A DNA stretch of 64,000 nucleotides from JAHEEL01 sp963836085. Its GTDB lineage: Bacteria > Actinomycetota > Acidimicrobiia > Spongiisociales > UBA5794. The notes under the pieces were generated by a model. That model had not been told where the DNA came from and did not search any database. It was given only the letters and a program-made list of their open reading frames with translations. The stretch lies in contig CAWIHT010000015.1 in assembly GCA_963836085.1 (NCBI GenBank), forward strand, positions 62,001 to 126,000, in the 5' to 3' direction. Of this stretch, positions 25,787-33,957 are shown piece by piece. Made by a program: the position numbers and the translations under genes. Numbering within the stretch: the stretch's first letter is position 1; every line of letters begins with the position of its first letter.

Positions 25787-27274
25787 TCATCTCAGCTGCG
25801 GGGCAGCAGCGATGGCAGTGAGAACGGCCGCCGCCTTGTTCACACACTCCCGGTACTCCGCGGCAGGGTCGCTGTCGGCAACGATCCCGGCACCGGCCTG
25901 GATCCATGCGCGGTTGCCGTCCGACACCATCGTGCGGAGTCCGATCGCCGTGTCGAGACTCCCGGAGAAGTCCAGGTACCCGATCGCACCGGCATACGGA
26001 CCGCGTGCGGTCGGCTCCAGTTCGTCAATGATCTCCATCGCCCGAATCTTCGGGGCTCCGGAGACCGTTCCATGGGGGAAGGTCGAACGAAGCACGTCCA
26101 CCGGGGTCAGCCCTTCGCGCACCACGCCCGACACGCCCGACACGATGTGCATGACGTGCGAATAGCGTTCGATGACCATCAGGTCATCAACGGTGACCGT
26201 TCCGAACTCGCAGACGCGACCCAGGTCGTTTCTCGCGAGGTCGATCAGCATCACGTGTTCGGCCCGCTCCTTGGGATCTGCGAGCAGCTCGGCCTCGAGC
26301 GCCACATCGGCATCGGGCGTGGCTCCTCTGGGTCGGGTGCCGGCAATCGGCCGACTGTATGCGATACCGTCACGAACCCTCGTCATCAACTCCGGCGACG
26401 ATCCGGCGATCGAGACCGATCCGCAACGGACGAAGTACATGAACGGCGACGGATTCACAAGCCTCAATGCTCGATAGACGGCGAAGGCGTCCCCGTCGAA
26501 CTCGACATCGAACCGAATCGAGGGAACGACCTGGAATGCGTCGCCCGCGTTGATGTACTCGATCGATCGGCGCACCGCGGCCTCGAACTTCGGCTGTGTC
26601 GTGTTCGCATCGGCGACGGCGACGATGTCAAAAGCGGGCCGGACACCGGGCGATCGTCGGGTTGCCCCCGCGAGCCTGCCGATGTCATGTTCGATGGCTG
26701 CCCGGGCTTCGTCGTAGGCCGCACCGGGGTCGTCTCCAATGATGACGTTGCGAATGATGAGGATGGTGTCGCGGAATCGGTCAATGGCGGCAAGGCCCCC
26801 GCCCACGTGCCACACCATCTCCGGTAGGTCACGGTCGTCGTGTGGCCGACTCGGGAGCCGCTCGACGTAGCGCACCGCGTCGTACGCGAGGTAGCCGACA
26901 AGACCGCCATGCAACGGTGGCACGCCGCCGGGGAATCCACACGCCTCGCCGGCGGGCGCCCGGTAGCGAGCGAGCAATCCATCGAGGACCTCAAGTGGGT
27001 CCCCGCCTGGCAGATCGATGTCTGCACCGATCGCTTCCGTGACTCCGTCGCGAGCCACCACCGTGAACGTCGGGTCCCAACCGACGAACGACCACCGGGC
27101 CCAGCGCTCGCCACCCTCGACGGACTCGAGGAGAAAACCGTCGTCGTCTCCGACCAACGCCTCGAATACCGATACCGGTGTCTCGCGGTCACCCAGGACT
27201 TCGACAGCGATCGGCACGACAGTGTGGGCACCGGCGAGTTCGAGGAACTGCTCTTTCGTCAACGAGATCTGCAT
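25787..27274 (-). CDS. trpE: Anthranilate synthase component I
   Basis: 495 residues. The tryptophan feedback site is visible as LLES near residue 50, with the following serine. The chorismate-binding domain has GDAFQVVPSIRF, NPSPFMYFV, SPELMTRV, PIAGTRPRGATPD, DLARNDLGRVCEFG, THPHG-like STFPHGTVSGAPK and YAGAIGYL. It makes anthranilate with a TrpG partner that is not in this window. No leader peptide or attenuator is apparent upstream. The gene is separated from trpC by a two-component pair and a cytochrome gene. Confidence 0.96.
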   Translation of the reverse strand: MQISLTKEQFLELAGAHTVVPIAVEVLGDRETPVSVFEALVGDDDGFLLESVEGGERWARWSFVGWDPTFTVVARDGVTEAIGADIDLPGGDPLEVLDGLLARYRAPAGEACGFPGGVPPLHGGLVGYLAYDAVRYVERLPSRPHDDRDLPEMVWHVGGGLAAIDRFRDTILIIRNVIIGDDPGAAYDEARAAIEHDIGRLAGATRRSPGVRPAFDIVAVADANTTQPKFEAAVRRSIEYINAGDAFQVVPSIRFDVEFDGDAFAVYRALRLVNPSPFMYFVRCGSVSIAGSSPELMTRVRDGIAYSRPIAGTRPRGATPDADVALEAELLADPKERAEHVMLIDLARNDLGRVCEFGTVTVDDLMVIERYSHVMHIVSGVSGVVREGLTPVDVLRSTFPHGTVSGAPKIRAMEIIDELEPTARGPYAGAIGYLDFSGSLDTAIGLRTMVSDGNRAWIQAGAGIVADSDPAAEYRECVNKAAAVLTAIAAAPQLR

Positions 27275-27325
27275 CCGATCACGTTAGGGCGATCCGGCGC
27301 GAGTCTGTACGCCACACCGCCGGCG

Positions 27326-28105
27326 TCAGGACTCGGCGAGACGGCTCAGACCAACCCATTCGAGCAGGTCCGCGAAGTAGCCGGAGAGCTTCACCACCTG
27401 GCCGGTGACCATCATCAAGCCGAACAATGCAAGGGCTACACCCGAGAAGACGGTGATTGCGGTGAAGTGGCGCTTGACCCAATCGAACGCCGAGAAGGCC
27501 TTCGCGAGCAGCAGGGATGTCAGGAGGAACGGAATCCCGAGACCGAGCGAGTAGAACAGCAGGACCAGCATTCCCTGCCAGACGGTGTCCGACGTCGATC
27601 CGAGCAGGAGGGCTGACGCTAGGAACGGACCGATACACGGCGTCCACCCGAATGCGAACGCGGCGCCCATCAGCGGCGGTCCGAAATAGCCGAGCCGTCC
27701 CGCGCCGTGCGCTTCGACTCTTCGCTCTCGCATGATCGGGAGAAGCCACGACGGCGTCCACACCGCGGTCACTGCAATGAACACACCCATGGCAACGATT
27801 ACCCATCCGGCGATCACACTGAAGATCGGCTTCGCGAGCCATGCTGAGAGAGAGGTCGCTGTTGCGCCGAGACCCACGAATACCACCGTGAACCCGAGCA
27901 CGAACAGACCGGTCATGCCGACGACACGCCGCATCGAGACGTTGCCCTCGGAGAGTTCCTGCATGGAGTAGCCGGACATCAGGGAGATGTACCCGGGCAA
28001 CAGTGGCAGAACACACGGCGACAGGAACGACGCGGCCCCCGCGAGCACGGCGGCGAAAAGATTGACTTCGGTCAGGGCAACCTCCGAATGGCCTCGGCGG
28101 AACAA
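27326..28105 (-). CDS. ccdA: Cytochrome c biogenesis / thiol-disulfide transport protein CcdA
   Basis: 259 residues with six hydrophobic segments. The two redox cysteines are in FLSPCVLPLLPGY (helix 1) and FGWTPCIGPFLASA (helix 4), as in CcdA. It carries electrons across the membrane to reduce apocytochrome c or thioredoxin-like proteins outside. The start is uncertain: the furthest start is a TTG at 28105 with no RBS, which lies inside a 32-bp dyad; a GTG at 28048 would leave too short a first helix. Its likely client is the cytochrome c encoded at 23.3 kb. Confidence 0.92.
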   Translation of the reverse strand: MFRRGHSEVALTEVNLFAAVLAGAASFLSPCVLPLLPGYISLMSGYSMQELSEGNVSMRRVVGMTGLFVLGFTVVFVGLGATATSLSAWLAKPIFSVIAGWVIVAMGVFIAVTAVWTPSWLLPIMRERRVEAHGAGRLGYFGPPLMGAAFAFGWTPCIGPFLASALLLGSTSDTVWQGMLVLLFYSLGLGIPFLLTSLLLAKAFSAFDWVKRHFTAITVFSGVALALFGLMMVTGQVVKLSGYFADLLEWVGLSRLAES

Positions 28106-28130
28106 ACGGTACCGCGGTGCCGTTTGTTCC
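28099..28130. promoter_or_regulatory. 32-bp dyad between divergent ccdA and MFS genes
   Basis: GGAACAAACGG begins the left arm; 14 of 15 bases pair with the right arm (ending CCGTTTGTTCC) around a GC centre. It lies between ccdA (-) and the MFS gene (+), overlapping the furthest ccdA start. It could be a repressor operator for both genes or an mRNA hairpin. No T-run follows on either strand. Confidence 0.5.
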
Positions 28131-28194
28131 CGGTCGGACTTCGGCGCCCCGAGCGGTAGGCTCTCGGAGACCCGTCCCCCACCTCGTAGCTTGT

Positions 28195-29442
28195 ATGGCG
28201 CTTCCGCGATTCCTCAATCCCACAAATCCGTTCTCGGCGACCGACCGCCGGATCGTGTTCCTGCTCGGAATCGTTGCCTTCATCGCGGGGTACGGCGGAG
28301 CCCAGATGGCACACACCCTTCCCTACGCCAGACTCTCCTTGGGGCTGACGGAGGGCAACATGAGCGTCGTGTTCGCCATCGTTCGCGCCGTGTCGCTCAC
28401 CGCCGTGGGGTTCTCGATCGTCGCGGACCGACAGGGCCGGAAGAAACCGCTCCTCCTCGCGTTCAGCCTGATGTCGCTCGGGAGCCTGCTCACCGCATTT
28501 GTCCCGGCGACCGCTGCCTACGTCATCGCTCAGTCGGTTGTGCGTGTGGCCGTCGTTGCGATCGCCGCGCTCGGCATGGTTCTGCTCGCCGAAGAGTTGA
28601 GCCCTTCCATCCGCGCCTACGGCATGGGTCTCTATGGGCTTGCCGGTTCGCTCGGCGTCGGAACCGGACTGCTGCTCCTCCCGATCGCGGAACGGGCTGA
28701 CTCCGCCTGGCGCATCCTGTTCGCGCTCGCCGGCCTCGGACTGTTGACCGTCCCGATGCTCATGCGCTACCTCCCGGAGAGCCGCGCCTACCGACCCGGC
28801 AAGCCGATCGGGTTCATCAGCGCGCTCCGGATGGGTCTCGGCAAACACTTCTGGCCGATTGCCGGCGTCTCGTTCTTCGTGGCGGCATTCTCGGCCCCGG
28901 CCTTTGACTTCGTCCTCGAGCGCCTGATCAACGATCTCGAATGGGAAGCGAGCGCAGCGCGCTTCCTCCTCATCGCAGCCAGCGGCCTCGGGGCACTCGG
29001 CCTCCTCATCGGCGGCCGGATGGCGGACCGGACGGGTCGACGTCCGACCGCGCTCATCGCGCTTGCACTTGGTCTGGTCGGTGGCGTCGGCTTCTATCTC
29101 CTCAACTCGGGTTGGTTCCTGGCGGCCTCGATCTTCATCGCCACGATGGGGGCAACGATGCTCACGCCGGCACTCGGAGCCTTGCGAGCAGAACTGTTCC
29201 CGACGCGAGTTCGAGCCACCTCGGCGGCCTGGGTCACCAACGTTGCCATCCTCGGAAGCATCTCTGGGTTCCTGGTTGGAGGCGTCTTGATCGATCGCAT
29301 CGGTCTACCGAAGACCGTCTCGTCGTTGGGGGCCGGCCTCCTGATCGCGATGGGTCTGGTTCTCATGCTCCCCGAGACGAAGGGGATGGACCTGGTTCGA
29401 GCGAGGCGAAGCGGTAGCCGTACCACCACCACAGAGTCATAG
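28195..29442 (+). CDS. MFS transporter
   Basis: 415 residues from the ATG at 28195, with about 12 hydrophobic segments. The loop 2-3 signature appears as GFSIVADRQGRKKPLL, and a matching element GGRMADRTGRRPTAL is seen in the second half, plus a C-terminal PETKG motif seen in sugar-porter-like families. The substrate cannot be read. The RBS is weak. Its last 80 bp overlap the 3' end of the MATE gene on the other strand. Confidence 0.88.
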   Translation: MALPRFLNPTNPFSATDRRIVFLLGIVAFIAGYGGAQMAHTLPYARLSLGLTEGNMSVVFAIVRAVSLTAVGFSIVADRQGRKKPLLLAFSLMSLGSLLTAFVPATAAYVIAQSVVRVAVVAIAALGMVLLAEELSPSIRAYGMGLYGLAGSLGVGTGLLLLPIAERADSAWRILFALAGLGLLTVPMLMRYLPESRAYRPGKPIGFISALRMGLGKHFWPIAGVSFFVAAFSAPAFDFVLERLINDLEWEASAARFLLIAASGLGALGLLIGGRMADRTGRRPTALIALALGLVGGVGFYLLNSGWFLAASIFIATMGATMLTPALGALRAELFPTRVRATSAAWVTNVAILGSISGFLVGGVLIDRIGLPKTVSSLGAGLLIAMGLVLMLPETKGMDLVRARRSGSRTTTTES

Positions 29443-30709
29443 CCCGCACGAGCATCAGCACCACGATCGCGATCCAGACCCCGCTCAACCCCCACCCAAG
29501 GGGAATGACCGCGATCAGCACACCGACGGCCACGAACGACGCCACCAGCGTGCTCCACGCAAGGACAGAGAACGCAGCGGAGCCGATGGCGATCCCGTCC
29601 CATACGAACACCAGTCCGTTGATCGGCTGCATCAGGATGAGGATCGGGAGGATCGAGGCGAAGGCGACGATGACCGCCCGGTCCGAGGTGAACCACGAGC
29701 CGAGCCACGGTGAGATCGCGGCGAGACCAAGGGCGAGCACCACACCGAAGGAGAATCCGAGCGCAAGGAGACGATTCGAGACCGCGCGCGCCACGGCCCG
29801 ACTGCCCGCTCCCAGTTCCTTTCCGACGATCGCCTGCCCAGCGATGGCGAACGCATCGATGACCAGCGCCATGAAGATCCACAGCTGCATCGCGATCTGG
29901 TGAGCCGCCACCGACGCGGTGCCGATCCGGGCAGCGACCACGGTTGCAGCAGTGAGCGCTGCGAGGAGCGAGGCGTTGCGGAGGATCATCGCTCGCCCCG
30001 CGACGGCGAGTGATCCGATGGCGCTGCGTCTCAGCCGACCGACCCCGATCGCCATCTCTGATCGGCGTGTCCAGAAGAACAGGACCGCGAACCACCCTGC
30101 TCCGAACCACTGTGCGACGACGGTCGCCCACGCTGCTCCGGCGACACCCCACCCGAAGCCGAAGATGAGTATCGGATCGAGAACAAGGTTCACGCCGTTG
30201 AGACCGAGCGTCACAATGAGCGGAGTTCGCGTGTCCTGGTATCCGCGGAAGGCGCCGTGACCGACAAGGATGACCAGCAGGGCCGCCACCCCGAGGGCGC
30301 GAATACGCAGATAGGTCGTCGCGCTGACGAGCACGTCAGCGCCTGCTCCGAAGGCGCGAAGGAGCGGCTCAGCGAAGGCGATCAACGCCACGGTGGCAAC
30401 GACTCCGCCCACCACCGAGATCGCAAGAGCCGCAACGGTGAACCGTCCCGCCTCGGCCCGGTCTCCGGCACCAATCGATTGGGCAACGAACGGGGTGACG
30501 GCGTACCCGAGGAAGTTGAAGACGGCGAACACCGCCGCGTAGATGGCGGATGCGATCGCCACGGATGCGAGTGCTACGGCGCCGAGGCGTCCGATGAATG
30601 CTGTGTCGACCAGCGAGACAAGGGGGTCGGCGGCCAGCGCCCCGAGCGCCGGCAGACCAATCCGCACGATCTCGCGATCGTACGGACTCCGCCGAAACGC
30701 CTCGATCAT
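29363..30709 (-). CDS. MATE-family efflux transporter
   Basis: 448 residues from the ATG at 30709, which overlaps the nth stop by 4 bp (ATGA). About 12 membrane helices. The N-half has GLPALGALAADPLVSLVDTAFIGRLG (in part), typical of the DinF/MatE branch, and the second half repeats the fold. It would export cationic or other small compounds using Na+ or H+. It is co-transcribed with nth. Its 3' end overlaps the MFS gene by 80 bp, including part of its last hydrophobic segment. Confidence 0.9.
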   Translation of the reverse strand: MIEAFRRSPYDREIVRIGLPALGALAADPLVSLVDTAFIGRLGAVALASVAIASAIYAAVFAVFNFLGYAVTPFVAQSIGAGDRAEAGRFTVAALAISVVGGVVATVALIAFAEPLLRAFGAGADVLVSATTYLRIRALGVAALLVILVGHGAFRGYQDTRTPLIVTLGLNGVNLVLDPILIFGFGWGVAGAAWATVVAQWFGAGWFAVLFFWTRRSEMAIGVGRLRRSAIGSLAVAGRAMILRNASLLAALTAATVVAARIGTASVAAHQIAMQLWIFMALVIDAFAIAGQAIVGKELGAGSRAVARAVSNRLLALGFSFGVVLALGLAAISPWLGSWFTSDRAVIVAFASILPILILMQPINGLVFVWDGIAIGSAAFSVLAWSTLVASFVAVGVLIAVIPLGWGLSGVWIAIVVLMLVRAMTLWWWYGYRFASLEPGPSPSSRGA

Positions 30710-31359
30710 GGACCGGTCTTGTCCGGGTACGGGCAGCGGTCGGCGAGGGGACAACCGAAGCAACGAGGCTTCTTGGCGTCGCAGACGTCGCGCCCGAACT
30801 GGATGAACCGCATCGAGACCGCTTCCCAGTCCCTTTCGGGATACAGCGCTCGCAGGTCGAACTCGATCTTCACCGGATCGGACGCGGTCGTGAGTCCGAG
30901 ACGGTTGGACACCCGCTTGACGTGGGTGTCAACTGCGATCGCCGGAATCCCGAACGCTTCTGCCAGCACGACGCTGGCGGTCTTCCTACCGACACCGCGG
31001 AGCGTGACCAGTTCGTCGAGGTCATCCGGCACCTCGCCGTCATATCGCTCAGAGAGGTCCGCGGCGAGGGCAATGATCGACTTCGTCTTCTGCCGGTAGT
31101 ACCCGGTGGAGTACACGACCTCCTCAACCGCATCAGGATCGGCAGCGGCGAGATCCTCGGGGGTCGGCCAGTTCTCGAAGAGGATCGGTGTGACGCGATT
31201 CACGTTGGCGTCCGTCGTCTGCGCCGACAACACGGTGGCGACGAGGAGATTCCAGGGATCAACGTACTCGAGCGCTGTCGAGATCTCCGGGTACTGCTTC
31301 TTCAGGCGATTGAGGATGACCCGCGCATTCCGGCGTTCTTCGGTGGTCGTTTCAGGCAT
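30706..31359 (-). CDS. nth: Endonuclease III
   Basis: 217 residues from the ATG at 31359. The helix-hairpin-helix LVTLRGVGRKTASVVL carries the catalytic Lys, and the catalytic Asp is in AIAVDTHVKRVSNRLG. The C-terminal Fe-S site has spacing C-x6-C-x2-C-x5-C (CDAKKPRCFGCPLADRC). It removes oxidised pyrimidines from DNA. Longer in-frame starts run into the adjacent repeat element and were rejected. The element begins 31 bp upstream of this start and may have displaced the original promoter. Confidence 0.96.
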   Translation of the reverse strand: MPETTTEERRNARVILNRLKKQYPEISTALEYVDPWNLLVATVLSAQTTDANVNRVTPILFENWPTPEDLAAADPDAVEEVVYSTGYYRQKTKSIIALAADLSERYDGEVPDDLDELVTLRGVGRKTASVVLAEAFGIPAIAVDTHVKRVSNRLGLTTASDPVKIEFDLRALYPERDWEAVSMRFIQFGRDVCDAKKPRCFGCPLADRCPYPDKTGP

Positions 31360-31390
31360 GCGCTGACGGTAGCCGGACCCATGTGAGCGC

Positions 31391-32812
31391 GAGTCGCCGG
31401 TCTCGAAGGGTTCCTCCCCTTCGGCCCGTTTCGTCCCCTTCAGGGGGAGGTGGCGGCGCCCTCTTCGATTCCTCCCCTTCAGGGGGAGGTGGCAGCGCCT
31501 CCGAGGCGCTGACGGAGGGGGTCTCTCGCCGGCGTCGAGCGGCGGCCGGAGATTCTCGCAGAAGTCCTGAGATTCTTGTTTCTCAGCCCCGGTTTCTGTC
31601 ACACCCGGCAGATAGGTTGCGGGTATGGGACATCACGATCTCTCCACCGCAACGATCGAGCAGCGAGCTCCTCGACGACGAGGCGATCATCGCCCGGTCC
31701 CGAGCCGCACAGATGTCGCTGTTGCGGGAACTCGACCGGCGTCAGGTTGCTGTGCGGGACGGGCATCGGTCGTTGAAGGAGTGGGCGGCGGGTCGGATGG
31801 ACGTGGCCCCGGAGACGGCCGGGACGCTGGTTGCAACGGCGTGGCGTCTCGAGGATCTGCCCGACGTCGACGAAGCCGTCGCTTCTGGTGTGATCGGGTT
31901 TGATCGGGCGGTTGCGGTCTGCCGGTTTGCGCGACGTGACGACTCGTGTGACATTCTGGGTGAGACGGCCGGGTTCGATATTGCCGGGATCCGCATCCGT
32001 ACGGCACGGCGGCGGCGTTTGGCGCCGATCGATGAGGAGATGTCGTTCGAACAGCGCTACGTCGCGATCCAGCCGAACCTCGACGAATCAGCGTGGACCC
32101 TGTCGGGTCGCCTCCCCGGCTACGCCGGACGCACCGTCGTGGCGGCCCTTGAAGCGAGAGCCGACAGCTTCCCGTACGGACCGACCGTGAACCCGTCCCG
32201 CACGACGAGGAACGCGGATGCGTTGTGGGCGATCAGCCAAGACTCGATCACCGGCGACAACGGAGCCTCTGTTGACAGTCACCGGCTCCAGTCGTGTCAA
32301 TCTTTGTCGACGCCACCGAAGCGGCAGCCACCAACGCCGAGACCGGTATCACGGTTGAGGGCGGCCCGCAGGTCGGGCTGAACACGCTCCAAGCAATCCT
32401 GTGTGACGGTGTGGTCGAGGTCACCGCCCGTACCTCTGACGGTATGCCGTTGGCGATGGGACGCCGCACCAGAGTCATCCCGCCGAGACTCAGAAGGTTC
32501 ATTCTGCATCGTGACGGCGGGGTCTGCACCATCTCGGGCTGCGTCTCCCGCTACCGCCTCCAGGTGCATCACACCACCCCATGGTCTGAGGGCGGACGCA
32601 CCGACGCCGAGAACCTGTCGACCGTCTGCTGGTTCCACCACCATGTCGTGATCCACGGCCACGGCTTCACCATCGACCCGGGCTCACCACCCCAACGGAG
32701 ACGCCTCACCCGACCCCGAATCCACGCCCCACCCCACCGCACCACCTGGCGAATCGCATAGACCACGGAGCCGACCAGCCGAATCGACTCCTCCCCTGAC
32801 GGGAAGGAATTG
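31391..32812 (+). mobile_element. DUF222-HNH repeat element, copy 2 (REP13E12-like)
   Basis: Second copy of the 1.42-kb element, in the opposite orientation to 5533-6953. Homology starts at GAGTCGCC and ends at GGAAGGAATTG. It fills the space between nth (-) and xpt (+). The left end has a series of CCTCCCC/GGGGAGG hairpins (best example 31471-31489). The right end has a related imperfect hairpin (about 32789-32810), so the two ends look like imperfect inverted repeats of each other. The copies are 24.4 kb apart. Confidence 0.85.
31625..32761 (+). pseudogene. DUF222 / HNH endonuclease domain protein (13E12 family), doubly frameshifted
   Basis: From the ATG at 31625, the first 12 residues match copy 1 (MGHHDLSTATIE). 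A net one-base insertion at about 31661-31672 then shifts the frame. The DUF222 domain continues in the next frame until about 32281-32292, where two extra bases relative to copy 1 shift it back. The HNH domain then reads intact to the stop at 32761. The base that breaks copy 1 is correct here, so the two copies carry different lesions. The HNH motif (QVHHTTPW with flanking Cys) is preserved. Confidence 0.85.
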
Positions 32813-32901
32813 TGGGAAGGAACCCGACCGGCGGCCGACAACTCGGAGCGGGCAGCCGGCGACTGGCATCTCGCCGCTCGGGCCTTGTGTACCCTCACGG
32901 C

Positions 32902-33468
32902 ATGAACATTCCTGCAATCGTTGCGGAGCGGGGCCGGGTCTCCGGTGACCTCGTTCTGGTCGACGACTTTCTCAATCACCGGGTCGATCCGATCATCATC
33001 GACGAGATCGGGAGACAGATCGCCGAGCACTTCATCGATCTCTCCCCTGACCTGATCGTCACAGCGGAAGCCTCGGGAATTCCTCCTGCGATGGCTACTG
33101 CCCGGTATCTTCCGGTTCCCGTGGTGTATGCCAAGAAGTACGTGGGCGTCGGTGACCGCTCCACGTTCGCCAGAGAAGTGGTCTCCCCCACGAAAGGCAC
33201 CGAGTACCGCGTCGAGGTGGCTCGTCGGGCCCTCGAACCCGGTGGACGTGCGCTGATCGTCGACGACTTCCTCTCGGGTGGCCGTACTGCCGAGGCTCTC
33301 GGTCAGATCGTCGAAGAGTCAGGCGGTGAGGTTTCCGGGTATGCGTTCGTGATCGAGAAGCAGTTCGCCGGTGGCCGCATCCTGCTCGAAGAACACGGAT
33401 GGGATGTCTGGTCGCTCGTCGAGATCGCAGGCATCGAGGACGGCAAACCGGTCATCGCCAACATCTGA
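32902..33468 (+). CDS. xpt: Xanthine phosphoribosyltransferase-like enzyme
   Basis: 188 residues from the ATG at 32902. The PRPP-binding loop LIVDDFLSGGRTAEAL is clear, and the N-terminal region (DLVLVDDFLNHRVDP) and AEASGIPPAMATARYL fit the Xpt branch of purine phosphoribosyltransferases, which salvage xanthine to XMP. No purine riboswitch is visible upstream; the HNH element ends 89 bp before the start. Adenine phosphoribosyltransferase-type specificity cannot be fully excluded. Confidence 0.88.
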   Translation: MNIPAIVAERGRVSGDLVLVDDFLNHRVDPIIIDEIGRQIAEHFIDLSPDLIVTAEASGIPPAMATARYLPVPVVYAKKYVGVGDRSTFAREVVSPTKGTEYRVEVARRALEPGGRALIVDDFLSGGRTAEALGQIVEESGGEVSGYAFVIEKQFAGGRILLEEHGWDVWSLVEIAGIEDGKPVIANI

Positions 33469-33474
33469 TACCGC

Positions 33475-33915
33475 TCAGCCGGCGAGGGTCACGATTCCGA
33501 TACCGGCAGCGATATACGCCGCCCCCGCGACAACCTGCCAGAACGCTCGCGGGTTCTTCTCCGGACGGAGTCCCTTGCGGAGTCGGTCCATGGGATCTTG
33601 CACCTTCCCACTTCGGCGATCCTGGTGTTCTTGTGCTTCCTCATCGACGCGTCGCGCCCCGAACATCGCCCCGACGGCTCCAGCGCCGAGGTGCGTGTAT
33701 CCACCGCCGGTCGCCCCACCGGCGAGCAGCAGCACCACACCGAGCACCATGATCGTGTAGCCCGCTCCCGTCCATGCACCACCGCCGGTCAGGAGACCGA
33801 ACGCCACGCCGACTCCGACTGCGATCGCGAAGCCAATGGCGAAGACGGTCAGATACTCAGGAATGCGATCGCGGAGCGGAAGCATCTCGTCGTCAAATGG
33901 TTCATCAGGGCTCAC
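33475..33915 (-). CDS. Small membrane protein, unknown
   Basis: 146 residues from a GTG at 33915. Two adjacent hydrophobic helices (about 22-44 and 50-70, Gly-rich) are followed by a charged loop (RRVDEEAQEHQDRRSGKVQD) and a third helix near the C-terminus. The N-terminus is acidic. No family is recognised. It runs divergently from the DMT transporter gene 42 bp away, and its 3' end converges on xpt with a 6-bp gap. Confidence 0.6.
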   Translation of the reverse strand: MSPDEPFDDEMLPLRDRIPEYLTVFAIGFAIAVGVGVAFGLLTGGGAWTGAGYTIMVLGVVLLLAGGATGGGYTHLGAGAVGAMFGARRVDEEAQEHQDRRSGKVQDPMDRLRKGLRPEKNPRAFWQVVAGAAYIAAGIGIVTLAG

Positions 33916-33957
33916 CAGACGAAAGGTACCGGGTCATCGGCTGATACCTTCCAGCCG

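Noticed and set aside
27275..27325. Trp attenuator or leader peptide before trpE
   Set aside because: The space is only 51 bp, with no Trp codon run and no alternative hairpins.
31360..31602. Longer nth N-terminus
   Set aside because: The extra 81 residues translate the hairpin end of the repeat element; endonuclease III starts at 31359.
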